A stretch of 64,000 nucleotides of DNA from CAIMUS01 sp046347625. Lineage in GTDB: Bacteria; Pseudomonadota; Gammaproteobacteria; Competibacterales; Competibacteraceae. Under the pieces are notes generated by a model. That model worked only from the letters and a program-made list of their open reading frames with translations. It did not search any database and was not told the DNA's origin. The translations under genes were made by a program, and so were the position numbers. The stretch's first letter is position 1. The number at the start of each line of letters is the position of its first letter. Positions 46,517-54,646 of the stretch are shown piece after piece. The stretch is taken from positions 1,439,459 through 1,503,458 of the forward strand of contig JAXMFU010000002.1 in assembly GCA_046347625.1 (NCBI GenBank), written 5' to 3'.

Positions 46517-46585
46517 TCACTTCTTCAATGGATATGCAGTTACAAAGCGCAGAGCTGCACTTCCAGGATCAATAATCCAAACTTT
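46517..46585 (-). pseudogene. 3' remnant of a DUF6883-family gene
   Basis: A 22-codon fragment reads VWIIDPGSAALRFVTAYPL followed by KK and stop. This matches the usual end of DUF6883 proteins, which precede DUF4926 genes. In-frame stops lie just upstream, so only the tail is left. Its TGA overlaps a GTG that could start the DUF4926 gene. Confidence 0.6.
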
Positions 46586-46652
46586 TCTAAATCAGGAAGC
46601 AACCTATCTTAATATCTATTGCATTCACACATCGGTGCGCCTGTTACATTTA

Positions 46653-47717
46653 TCAGATCCGCTGCTGTTTCTTGATGACGCTAAGCAAATAGTCGCTCAA
46701 CGCCCTATAATGCTTGGGCACAAACTGCAGTGAGTTCCACTTCATTTCCTCCCCATCGATTCTCCACGTACCCTGGGTCCAGGCGGTGTGGCCATCAAGC
46801 AGCCGGAGACCCGGTACAAAATCATTGGCCTCGAAGGCATTATCACGGGCATGCAGATATTCCATGACATAACTCATCCCGACGATGCCGACGCTATGTA
46901 CCAGCCTGGAGGTATGAGGTCTCTGGTTGACCCAGGCCTCAGGAAAAACTTCCTGGACTGCCCTGAAGAAATTGCTCGTTAGCTGAAAGCTGCGCTCGAA
47001 CCAATCCTCTTCGCTCAGGAACTCGCGCATGGCGCCATTCTCCAGGGACGCCATGATGATTTTCTGCATGACCGTGTCCTGGAGCACACCCGTTGGGTTC
47101 GTGTGCTGCTTAATCTGACCACGCAAGGATGATTTTTCATCATAGTTCAATTTTTCCACTAAGGCGGCCGCCGTGGACCGCGAGGTCAGACGCTCCGGTA
47201 GACCATTGACTGTTGGCAGCAATTCGTAAATCAGGGTCTTGGGCAGGGGCCGTGTGTTATTGATGAGGATAAACTGCTGCCGCAACTCCTCTTGGTTGTG
47301 GCAGATCAAAACGGATACCAGCAACTCGAAATCCTTATCCGGCAATCCTGACAGTGCCACCAAACGCTGCTGGCCATCTACCACCAACCCCAAAGGCTGT
47401 GATCCCACCGGAATCCCGACTTCGGCCAGGCCGTTGCCCCTGGAGTCGATCCGCACGCCAGCGTCCTCGCCGAAGGCGACCACCACGGAATTGGGCAGAA
47501 TCGCATCATCTTGTTGCAGGTACTGGCGAATCTCGCGGATATGGTTGGCCACTTGCGGGCGCTGGAACCCTTTGAGACTGCCATCCTCGTTGCGGCCAAT
47601 CCGGTCAATCGCCGCAAAGCGCATCAGATCACCCGCACGGGCGCAGAAAGCCAATACCGTGTATCGCTGGCTTTGACGAGGCAGCAGAGCATAGTAAGTC
47701 AGGTAGTCGTCGATCAT
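46653..47717 (-). CDS. second DpdB-like (DGQQR/DndB-type) protein
   Basis: The 354-aa protein has the DGQQR signature at 114-118 and, further on, the QFILINNTRPLP motif shared with the other DpdB-like protein. DpdB works with DpdA to put preQ0 into DNA. This copy is the last gene of the minus-strand operon; its ATG overlaps the dpdA stop. It is clearly related to the 49021-50148 protein but diverged over the whole length, so it is not a fresh duplicate. Two DpdB-like proteins flanking one DpdA is unusual; they may form a heteromer, or one may regulate. Confidence 0.8.
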   Translation of the reverse strand: MIDDYLTYYALLPRQSQRYTVLAFCARAGDLMRFAAIDRIGRNEDGSLKGFQRPQVANHIREIRQYLQQDDAILPNSVVVAFGEDAGVRIDSRGNGLAEVGIPVGSQPLGLVVDGQQRLVALSGLPDKDFELLVSVLICHNQEELRQQFILINNTRPLPKTLIYELLPTVNGLPERLTSRSTAAALVEKLNYDEKSSLRGQIKQHTNPTGVLQDTVMQKIIMASLENGAMREFLSEEDWFERSFQLTSNFFRAVQEVFPEAWVNQRPHTSRLVHSVGIVGMSYVMEYLHARDNAFEANDFVPGLRLLDGHTAWTQGTWRIDGEEMKWNSLQFVPKHYRALSDYLLSVIKKQQRI

Positions 47718-49024
47718 TGGGATGAACGTGTGGTTTGCAGGTGTTGATAAAACACCGATAAATTATGAATGCCCCGGCGCTTGTTGCGATTGCTGGAGCG
47801 AAATATGATGACTTCCACCCCAATCTGCTTGCAGATCGGACAATCGCACTGTCGCCAGGGCTTTGCTTCCAAGGTACGGCGATAATGGCCGTATAACTGA
47901 ACAAACTTGTTTTCCTCCGCCCGACTGGCTTGAAAATCCGTACAAAGCAGGGGGCGGGAGTAGTCCATGATTGCGTCCAGCGTTTCCTCCAGCGAAGCGC
48001 TGTTCCGATCGTAAGCCCGGATTTTCTCCAGCGCTGTTTTCTCCTTGAGCAACAGGTCTTCCTGCCGATACAGTCCTTTCTTTACCGCTCTGAGCAGAGT
48101 ATTGTTTTCCAACGCCTGGGGAATTCGAATGGCGGCGAAGTAATCGATCGGTCCGGCGGGAGTCGGCAGATAGTAGTTGCTTCTGGCGTCCTTGAAGGCC
48201 CGCAGCAAGGGTGAAGTGGTATCGATACTGTGTAGCAGGGGATAGCTGACAAATTCATCCAATGCATCGGCTTTCGCAAAGCCCAGGATATGCAGTTGTA
48301 CGCCGGGGATTCCATCGATGGCTTTATGGACCGCGCGCAGCGCCGTATGAATAGCGGATGTTTGTAACGGCACCATACCCCCCAGTGCCAGATAGCGGTA
48401 ACCAATATCGACTAATTTCCTCGCTGCATGGGCCATAGATATGGGCGACCAGCCCTGAATGACGCCCACCGGGGTGAATCTTACCTGCTGCTGCCGACAC
48501 TCCCTCATAAAAGCTTCCGCCAAGTCAAGCGTTATCCGCTGGCGTCGGTAGTTATCATCCTGTTCGGGGTTATTTCGATCGATGCCATCCCAGAAGCTTT
48601 TCGCCTCGGGTTTGAAATCAAAGATGATGTGATCGATGGAGAAGCCGTGGGTGAAGCCTCCATCTTCGTAAAAGGCAATCATATCTTCCGGCGTATAGGG
48701 AGGCTCTGCCTGCTTGACGTAGGAAAAGGCGCCACAGTCACCAAAAAGCAGCTTGTCTTCCAAGCCCGGTCCTTCCAGACGGAGGAACTTCCGCGCTCCT
48801 ACCCGGCGAAAGCGCATGGCTTGGGATTCGCTGTATTTTCCAGTGATGCGGTGATCCCCCACGATAGCGCGAGACACGAGGACGCCATCGTAGGGCGCAT
48901 AGCCTAGAATTTCATGGGGGTAATGATCATTCCAGTAAGGCTTTCGACCCGACGCATGTCGATCATTCTCGAAATCGTAGCCGGGGTCGACGTAATCCAG
49001 GCTGTCAGCGAAGATAAATTTCAT
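47714..49024 (-). CDS. dpdA: DpdA, DNA 7-deazaguanine transglycosylase (TGT paralogue)
   Basis: The 436-aa protein is a tRNA-guanine transglycosylase-like enzyme. GDCGAFSYV places D96 at the general-acid position; SIDH (D131), VGVIQG (185-191) and ALGGM fit the TGT barrel; HSIDTTS gives D268 as a likely nucleophile. A zinc site C393-x-C395-xx-C398 ... H420 follows. DpdA exchanges guanine in DNA for the preQ0 base. Starts and stops overlap by 4 nt with both dpdB-like neighbours, implying coupled translation. Confidence 0.92.
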   Translation of the reverse strand: MKFIFADSLDYVDPGYDFENDRHASGRKPYWNDHYPHEILGYAPYDGVLVSRAIVGDHRITGKYSESQAMRFRRVGARKFLRLEGPGLEDKLLFGDCGAFSYVKQAEPPYTPEDMIAFYEDGGFTHGFSIDHIIFDFKPEAKSFWDGIDRNNPEQDDNYRRQRITLDLAEAFMRECRQQQVRFTPVGVIQGWSPISMAHAARKLVDIGYRYLALGGMVPLQTSAIHTALRAVHKAIDGIPGVQLHILGFAKADALDEFVSYPLLHSIDTTSPLLRAFKDARSNYYLPTPAGPIDYFAAIRIPQALENNTLLRAVKKGLYRQEDLLLKEKTALEKIRAYDRNSASLEETLDAIMDYSRPLLCTDFQASRAEENKFVQLYGHYRRTLEAKPWRQCDCPICKQIGVEVIIFRSSNRNKRRGIHNLSVFYQHLQTTRSSQ

Positions 49025-50148
49025 ACCGGGTTCCGTTGGTTGACCGCGTAATCGATTTTGATCAATTGATCGGTCAGCAAGCGCACATGCTTAGTGACGT
49101 TTTGAATGGCGTTCCATCCCATGCCGATATCCGCCCAGACGCCCTCCGTCCAGCAACAGAAAGGGACCATATTCTTCAAGGCCGTGTTCACCTTTTCAGG
49201 GTGGTTTTGGTAGCGTAACCAGAGGCGATCCATCAAGACGCCCATCGCTCTGATGCCGGCCGAATGAGTCAGACGGCTTTGTAGAGGGGGTAATGACCAG
49301 GCTTCTGGAAAAGCGTCTTTGACTGCCTTCCAGAACAGCAGCAGGGTGTCGTACATGGCCTGGGTATCGCTGGATCCATTGCCGATGCCTTTGTATTGGG
49401 CCAGCGCCCCCAGCGGGTCGTTGATACTGCGCTTGATGCTCTCGATGATCGCCGTATCGACGATGGTCGCATCCGTTCCGCTCTCGTTCGAGAGTTGGCG
49501 AATCTTGCCGTAAAACGGTGAGTTAGGGTCACGGTTGAGCAGATTGCATAACTGGCTTGGAATCTTGCGCAGGGCCAGGTCGTGGGGCAGTTGCGTATCG
49601 ACCTCCGGCAGCAATTCGTTGATCAGGCGGCTGGGCAGCGGTTTCGCTTTGTTCACTAGGATGAACTGCTCCCGTTGAATTTGGATGTCGGGGGCGATGA
49701 ACGCGACCACCGGTACCGTGATATCCTGATTCTTGGTGCGCGCCAAAGCCAGGGAACGCTGCTGGCCATCGACAATCCATGCCACTCGCCGGCCCCCTTC
49801 GCGCAGTGGAATCAGCAGGGTGCCGATCTGTCCGACATTGACCGAACCCTCCGGCTCCCGACCACGGGCCTGTTTAAATTCGACTTCAGGTGACAGCGCC
49901 AGGATGATGGCATTGGGAAACAGCACGTTCCCCTGATCGAGGTAGGCCTCGATCGTTTTCACGTGTTCCCGGATTTCCTGCCGCTGAAACCCTTCCAGGC
50001 CATTTTTCTCGGAGCGGTGAATGCGGCTGATGTCGGCGATCTGGGTAATCCAGCGTCCTGGAATGAAAAAAGCGTAGACATCGAGGCTGTCGCCCTGGAT
50101 GCTGCGCAGGGCGCGCACGATCAGTTTGTCACCATTGAGATGATTCAT
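49021..50148 (-). CDS. dpdB: DpdB, DGQQR-domain partner of DpdA
   Basis: The frame extends to 50208, but the ATG at 50148 overlaps the dpdC stop (ATGA), giving 375 aa starting MNHLNGDKL. DGQQR lies at 127-131 and QREQFILVNKAKPLP about 40 residues later, the DndB/DGQHR pattern. In Dpd systems DpdB is needed with DpdA for insertion of preQ0 into DNA. This copy lies between dpdC and dpdA and is my choice for the orthologue, but the copy at 46653 is nearly as good. Confidence 0.82.
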   Translation of the reverse strand: MNHLNGDKLIVRALRSIQGDSLDVYAFFIPGRWITQIADISRIHRSEKNGLEGFQRQEIREHVKTIEAYLDQGNVLFPNAIILALSPEVEFKQARGREPEGSVNVGQIGTLLIPLREGGRRVAWIVDGQQRSLALARTKNQDITVPVVAFIAPDIQIQREQFILVNKAKPLPSRLINELLPEVDTQLPHDLALRKIPSQLCNLLNRDPNSPFYGKIRQLSNESGTDATIVDTAIIESIKRSINDPLGALAQYKGIGNGSSDTQAMYDTLLLFWKAVKDAFPEAWSLPPLQSRLTHSAGIRAMGVLMDRLWLRYQNHPEKVNTALKNMVPFCCWTEGVWADIGMGWNAIQNVTKHVRLLTDQLIKIDYAVNQRNPV

Positions 50149-51083
50149 CGCGCTGACCTTCTTGCCCGTGCCTGCTTGAAGAGCACACTGAACCGTTTTT
50201 GCTCGCAAGCAATCCGTCGGTCATCACGCAGAATGCGCAACATACGGCTGGCGCTGTTATCGGCTTTGTCCCATTCCTGAGTGATGACGGTGAGGATTTC
50301 CTGGTCGCTCATCCGTTCCCGCTGTGGAATACAGGGTCGCCGCTTATTCGCCAGTGCGGCCTCAACCTGGGTGCGGTGCTGCTCGGCTGGCGCCGTGGGA
50401 TCGCTGGCCAGGATCATCTCGATAAAGTGCCGCGTGGCCCGCTGCGGAAAATCAGATTTAGTACCTGCGATCTGGCTATCCGGGCCGTCCAGCCGATCAT
50501 CGTAAGGCATCCACAGCGGTTTTAGCCGCAGCGGTAGAGGGTCATCGCTGGCCAAGCCGATAATACGCAAGCGATTCAAATCGGCCACATCGAGCTTTTC
50601 CAGGTCAGTTTTTACCAGTTCGGCGTAGGCGGCGGAGAGGGTGAGCACCAGGGTTGTCTTGGGATGCCTGTGTAGCAACCAGGACAGCGACCGCTGCTCC
50701 TCTCTGAGCTTGTTGATATGGGACCACCATCGATCGGCCCGGAAAGGCCCCGGCACAATCTTCGAGCGGATGCTGTTTGTGCTCGTGCCGGCAAGCGTTA
50801 GATCATAAGCGGGGATGTGATCCGCTGCCGTGATCAACCCCATCCCGGCTGACAGAATCCACAAGGAATGACCGGTCAGCGGCGCCGTTTCCAGCGCTTC
50901 GGTAAAACCCCGTCCACAATAGAGCTGCCGGGCCGGCCCGACGGCTGTGCTGGCCTGCACGCGGCGGTTCCATTCCCGAGCGACTTCAGCGCAGGCACCT
51001 GCCTTCAGGGTGTGTGCCTGCAGGTCCTCCGGAGGAGGATAGCGTTTCCGCTTAGTGCAAAGCGTTATGAGCAGCACACACAT
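50145..51083 (-). CDS. dpdC: DpdC, YaaA/DUF6884-like protein converting dPreQ0 to the amide
   Basis: The N-terminal half (LLITLCTKRKRY, then LWILSAGMGLI) is the YaaA-like/DUF6884 fold that characterises DpdC. DpdC is required to turn preQ0 in DNA into 2'-deoxy-7-amido-7-deazaguanosine. The C-terminal 100 residues are helical and basic and may bind DNA. It is the first gene of the dpdC-B-A-B operon, with a TATAAT box about 65 nt upstream. The name is based on fold and operon position. Confidence 0.75.
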   Translation of the reverse strand: MCVLLITLCTKRKRYPPPEDLQAHTLKAGACAEVAREWNRRVQASTAVGPARQLYCGRGFTEALETAPLTGHSLWILSAGMGLITAADHIPAYDLTLAGTSTNSIRSKIVPGPFRADRWWSHINKLREEQRSLSWLLHRHPKTTLVLTLSAAYAELVKTDLEKLDVADLNRLRIIGLASDDPLPLRLKPLWMPYDDRLDGPDSQIAGTKSDFPQRATRHFIEMILASDPTAPAEQHRTQVEAALANKRRPCIPQRERMSDQEILTVITQEWDKADNSASRMLRILRDDRRIACEQKRFSVLFKQARARRSAR

Positions 51084-51146
51084 AAGTCATTTATCGATTA
51101 ATATAGAAGTCATAGTATGCCTGCCGATGTACACTTATTGAGGACA

Positions 51147-51152
51147 ATTATA
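51147..51152 (-). promoter_or_regulatory. candidate -10 box for the dpdC-dpdB-dpdA-dpdB operon
   Basis: On the minus strand TATAAT reads at 51152-51147, in a very A/T-rich region unlike its surroundings. No good -35 box stands at the right distance, so an activator may be needed, or the promoter is weak. Confidence 0.35.
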
Positions 51153-51292
51153 AGATATCTATCTCAATAAATGCATCTAAAAATTTTTATAAGTTATTGC
51201 ATTATTCTTTTAAAATTGAAAAATTTTTCTATTTTAAGGACAAACCGCTGTGCAAGGTTTAAGTGACAAAAGGTTCAACCGTAGCTGGCGCT

Positions 51293-51435
51293 CTACACGG
51301 CCTGGGTGTTTTCCTGTAAAAGGGGACCATACAGCGGTTGGAGGAGGAAATACTGGAAATCGAGATGGACGAAGCGTTCCGGCTGGGCTTCGGGTTCGAC
51401 CTGGGAATAGACTTGCTTGGGTTCCTGTGGGTGTA
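51293..51435 (-). pseudogene. queE: decayed queE (7-carboxy-7-deazaguanine synthase) C-terminal fragment
   Basis: Read on the minus strand, about 45 codons encode a QueE-like tail: PKQVYSQ, then PERFVHLDFQYFLLQPLYGP and ENTQAV before a premature TAG at 51293-51295. In QueE this corresponds to DELKLVYPQ ... PERF..LDF.HF.LQPMDGP...NT..AV, which should continue into YCL..P.WRLS.QTHK. That ending and the radical-SAM core are missing. It lies between dpdC and the queD-like gene, where a preQ0 gene would be expected. Confidence 0.65.
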
Positions 51436-51465
51436 GAAAATTTCCTTGATGGAATAGGTCATTGT

Positions 51466-52560
51466 TCAGACCGGCAAAGCTGGACCCTCGTTGCCCCAGC
51501 ACAACATCACTCCGCAACCGGGAATCGGGTAGAGGTCGATCCGGTCGAGTTGGGGAAGCCGCGCCTGCATCGGTTCCCGTAACCAGCGCAGCAGTCCTGC
51601 CGGATCGGCATCACTCAATCCCGCCAGTTCATCCAACCGGTGATGGTCCAGTTGTTGATACACTGGCTTGAATAAGGTTTTCACGTCACCGTAGTCCACG
51701 GTCCAGCCCATGACAGCGTCCAGTGGTGCGGTCAGATGTAGGCGGATCAGATAACTGTGGCCGTGCAGACGGCGACGGGGATCGGTAGGCGGAGCTTGAC
51801 GCAGCCGCAATGCGCTCTCGAAGCGTTGCTCCTTCCAGATCCGATAATCGCTCCCATCGAAATGACAGCCGGCGCTGATTGTTTCATAGACCGTGATCCA
51901 GGACAGGGCCGGTAAGTCCGGTTTCAGGCGTCGCCACAGCCAGGTGGCCAGCAGTTCACTGGTCGGATTCTCCAGACTGGGGAGATCGTTCAGGCAGGCG
52001 TGATGCAATTCCCGATGCAGCGGCGCCCACACCGCTTCCAGGTGATCGAAGTCGATGCCCATGTCCCGCCCGTTCAGATTCTGAGCGGCGTGCAGAATGA
52101 CCTCGAAACCGTGACCATGCATCCGCCCGCACTTGTGTCCTGGCGGAACGTTGGGCAACTGATGGGCCGCTTCGAAGCGAAACCGCCGCCAGAGATGGGA
52201 ATGATCGTACTCATCCAGGTCGGCGCCCTGATCACGGGTGCTCTGGATGCCCACCTGTTCGATGCCCGGCACGGCCAACTGCGCTCGCAGCCAGCGGGCC
52301 AGATTTTCATCGGTCGGTACGGCGAGGTGATCGTTCAATAGCGCATAATCCAGCGGCGCGAGACACTCGGCCAGTTGTGCGACCAGGGTATCGATCTCGG
52401 CGCCGAGAAATGGCGCCCAACCCGCTGGCAACCGCGCCCGGATTCGGGCCAGAAAGCTGTGCCCGTGCAACCGCCGGGCGCGATGCCCCACCGGCAGAAT
52501 ATCGACCCGGCGCGCGGCCTCGAAAGGCGCGGCGGCTACGGTGTACAGGCATTCTGTCAT
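51466..52560 (-). CDS. queD: three fused QueD-like (6-carboxytetrahydropterin synthase) domains
   Basis: The 364-aa protein is three T-fold repeats of about 120 residues. Domain 2 (about 125-243) is canonical: FEAAH (H133), GHKCGRMHGH with C144, H148 and H150, and Glu in VYETISAG (E226). Domain 1 (1-122) keeps LHGH (H32, H34) but has FEAAR and no Cys. Domain 3 (246-364) keeps LHGH (H266, H268) and the VDYGDVK/LDHHRLD segment but has FESAL and no Cys. So only the middle domain has the full zinc and catalytic set. QueD makes CPH4 in preQ0 synthesis, supplying DpdA. Hexameric QueD has identical subunits; here two chains could make a hexamer-like ring (inference). Confidence 0.85.
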   Translation of the reverse strand: MTECLYTVAAAPFEAARRVDILPVGHRARRLHGHSFLARIRARLPAGWAPFLGAEIDTLVAQLAECLAPLDYALLNDHLAVPTDENLARWLRAQLAVPGIEQVGIQSTRDQGADLDEYDHSHLWRRFRFEAAHQLPNVPPGHKCGRMHGHGFEVILHAAQNLNGRDMGIDFDHLEAVWAPLHRELHHACLNDLPSLENPTSELLATWLWRRLKPDLPALSWITVYETISAGCHFDGSDYRIWKEQRFESALRLRQAPPTDPRRRLHGHSYLIRLHLTAPLDAVMGWTVDYGDVKTLFKPVYQQLDHHRLDELAGLSDADPAGLLRWLREPMQARLPQLDRIDLYPIPGCGVMLCWGNEGPALPV

Positions 52561-52589
52561 GCTGTGTGACCTTTAGAGTCAATTTATCT

Positions 52590-52708
52590 GATTGATTTTC
52601 GTCGTCGAACACATCGCACACGCGCTTGGTGAACACCAGCGGCAGGATGTGATCCTTGTACTTGGGCGCATTCTTCGCCCCATGAATGGAGCCGGCCGCG
52701 TCCCACAG
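52590..52708 (-). pseudogene. N-terminal remnant of a type I DNA methylase (HsdM-like)
   Basis: On the minus strand about 35 codons read LWDAAGSIHGAKNAPKYKDH and then ILPLVFTKRVCDVFDDE. This is the conserved start of N6-adenine methylase (HsdM) proteins (LWxAAD.LRG....EYKD..LPLIFLKR.SDVF). The rest of the gene is gone. It marks an earlier restriction-modification locus next to the Dpd genes. Confidence 0.7.
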
Positions 52709-52802
52709 CCATTGTTCGCTTCGTTCCAGCCAACGTCAGGCTTCAGCCGTCGAGGAACGAGGTCGGTTGAAAACCTTTATTCGATCTCTTCTGTCCACCA
52801 GC

Positions 52803-52925
52803 TTACACGTTGGCCTTTTATGGCGTTCCTGGAGGTCGGCCACCATTTCAGCCAAACCGTGATGGTGCTTTTCGGCGTAAGAATCTCGGTCATGCCAGAC
52901 TTCAGCTATGATTTTCCTCTTTGTA
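52803..52925 (-). pseudogene. remnant of a small gene
   Basis: A minus-strand frame ends IIAEVWHDRDSYAEKHHHGL then AEMVADLQERHKKANV and a stop. It resembles small proteins of the type EEV...RD..A....YDL..MF.DLQ that sit in toxin-antitoxin-like loci. There is no start in this frame; ATG in a neighbouring frame (MYKEE) suggests a frameshift. Tentative. Confidence 0.4.
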
Positions 52926-53147
52926 CATCGTAATCACCCTCATCAAGGAGTTCCATAGCAGTCAGATTGATTACCCTCCTCATCCTCGCAGGTAGGCGAT
53001 GCTTCGCCGAACAAGCTCATTATAGATGAGTGAAGCTGACAAGGGCATTTGTCAAGGCAGCAATACAACAGAACCGCAAGACCCACAGGACCCGTGCCCA
53101 TCGGCTGATCCCGCTGCCAGATACGGACGCCGCCTAACCGTGCGCCA

Positions 53148-53176
53148 TAAAAAAAGCCGAGACGGGGAGTCTCGGC
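53148..53176 (-). terminator. rho-independent terminator for the lytic transglycosylase transcript
   Basis: GCCGAGAC and GTCTCGGC form a strong stem with a short G-rich loop, followed on the minus strand by seven T residues (A tract at 53148-53154). It lies about 80 bp beyond the stop of the minus-strand gene at 53254. A second stem (CCACCCC ... GGGGTGG, 53215-53242) lies between them. Confidence 0.8.
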
Positions 53177-53253
53177 GGACAAACCACCTTAACAGGGAGG
53201 GTAGGTGGTAGAAAACCACCCCAAGGAGGAAACGGGGTGGTGGGGGACAGAAC

Positions 53254-54141
53254 TTAATACGCTGCCTTAGTGAGGGTGAGCGGTGCTAAAGTTCCACCGG
53301 TGATCGCCAGCACATCGCTGCCATACAGCGCCAGCCGTTCGTTGACCCGCCGCACGTATTCCCTGGTTTCTGCGGGTGCGGACCGCTCCAACCGTGCCCG
53401 CACCTCCGCCACGGCGCCAGGGGGACTGGCCCCGATCAGGTAGCGTGACATCCGGTCCGGTCCCCAGTTATAGGCCGCCAGCGCCAGGTCACGCCGCACC
53501 TCCCAGGGTAACCAGGCCGGGATGTACGCATCCAGAATCAGCCGCAGATAGGCGGTTCCCAGCAGGATGTTGAAGTCCGGATTGGACAGTTGCTGCGGGG
53601 TAGGCGGAGTGGCGAAGGCATCGCCGGAAAGATAACGGAGTGCTTCCACCCCGCCCTTGTCGGGTACCAGTTGCATCAAACCCTGAGCGTTCCTGGGACT
53701 GAGAGCCGTGGGGTTGAAACTGGATTCGGTGTGAATGACGGCGAAGATCAGCGCCGGTGGCAGTCCGAAACGGGCGGCATGCTGCTCGACCAGGGGACGG
53801 TAACGGTCAGCGGCAGCAGGAAGCAATGACCAACGAACAGGATGGATGATCCGTGAATTCCAGGGAATCGGCATCGGATCGCGACTTGGCAGTGATGAGG
53901 GGATTGACACGGCGGGCGGCAACAGTGCCGGTCGTTCGTCCCAGAGCACTGGCGCCCGTCGGCCAGCATGCCGCTCGCGGCGGTGGCCGGCATCAGGAAC
54001 GGGAAACAGGGGTATCACGGTGGTTCCCGCCGGTTCATCCCACAGCGAACGCGGCCTGGATTTACCACCGGCCTGGGCAGCGGATGGTAGCACCAGGAGG
54101 CCGGCCAGGAGGGCGATGATCAGCCTACACATCGGCATCAC
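53254..54141 (-). CDS. secreted lytic transglycosylase (SLT family) of a conjugative element
   Basis: A signal peptide (CRLIIALLAGLLVLPSAAQA, cut after about residue 24) leads to the periplasm. After a Pro/Arg-rich linker the SLT domain has the catalytic Glu in HTESSFNP (E139), NAQGLMQLVP and LALAAYNWGPDRM. Such enzymes open peptidoglycan for type IV secretion machinery. The gene overlaps the end of its upstream neighbour by 17 nt. An ATG three codons later (54132) is an equal start. Confidence 0.88.
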   Translation of the reverse strand: MMPMCRLIIALLAGLLVLPSAAQAGGKSRPRSLWDEPAGTTVIPLFPVPDAGHRRERHAGRRAPVLWDERPALLPPAVSIPSSLPSRDPMPIPWNSRIIHPVRWSLLPAAADRYRPLVEQHAARFGLPPALIFAVIHTESSFNPTALSPRNAQGLMQLVPDKGGVEALRYLSGDAFATPPTPQQLSNPDFNILLGTAYLRLILDAYIPAWLPWEVRRDLALAAYNWGPDRMSRYLIGASPPGAVAEVRARLERSAPAETREYVRRVNERLALYGSDVLAITGGTLAPLTLTKAAY

Positions 54142-54646
54142 CGCCTGCTGCCAGACCGCTCCTGTGAGCCGGCTTTAGCAGTTGCTGCCGGATCTGCTGC
54201 CGCAGCTTGACCAGTGCGGCGGCACGACGGCGCAGTTCGGCGAAGTGACGTTCGTATTCCAGAATCAGCGGCAGTTCCCAGGGGCGAGCGCTGCGCCGGA
54301 ACACGTCCTCCCGATAGTGGCAGCCCCGACCCTTGCGGAAGTGATCGGAGAACACGTAACGGCGCCCGGTCTGCGGATTGATCGTGCGGGTGTATTGCTG
54401 CCGGAACCACTCGATCAGCAGGGTGTTGTGGTGGAGCCGGCAGCGCACACGGATATAGCCCCGATCACTGGCTGGACGATCGCTGGAGGCTTCCAGATGC
54501 CGCGCCCAGTAATCATCCACCAGAACATGAGCTTTCTGCACCAGTTGCTCCAGCCGCCTTTCCAGGAGGGCAATCAGTCGCAAACCGAAAGCGGCATCGG
54601 TTTCGGCAGGTGTTGCCGGCACCAGCGGGTCAGGTGTTTCCGACAT
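54125..54646 (-). CDS. conjugation-associated protein, possibly MobI-like
   Basis: The 173-aa protein is helical, with a central beta segment (GYIRVRCRLHHNTLLIEWFR), a basic KGRGCHYR patch and a Glu/Arg-rich C-terminal helix. This order recalls MobI proteins of SXT/IncC elements, which are auxiliary factors at oriT, but I cannot confirm the family. It overlaps the lytic transglycosylase gene and lies next to a repeat-rich gene-free stretch, as mobI does beside oriT. Confidence 0.45.
   Translation of the reverse strand: MSETPDPLVPATPAETDAAFGLRLIALLERRLEQLVQKAHVLVDDYWARHLEASSDRPASDRGYIRVRCRLHHNTLLIEWFRQQYTRTINPQTGRRYVFSDHFRKGRGCHYREDVFRRSARPWELPLILEYERHFAELRRRAAALVKLRQQIRQQLLKPAHRSGLAAGGDADV

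Larger units (their letters stand above)
45137..46520 (-). pseudogene. DUF4926-family gene split by an IS5-family element
   Basis: The C-terminal part (45325 down to 45137) reads DEHGLKEGDIGTVVHRY ... GEGETVAVLTLNS, a DUF4926 protein. Its missing N-terminus, MINELDTVVLSHDI, lies on the other side of the IS at 46508-46467. Dropping the IS and one AAT/ATT copy joins them in frame as SHDIDEHGLKEG, giving a normal length of about 76 aa. A GTG at 46520 overlapping the upstream DUF6883 stop is an alternative start. DUF4926 genes often sit after DUF6883 genes; function is not established. Confidence 0.8.
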
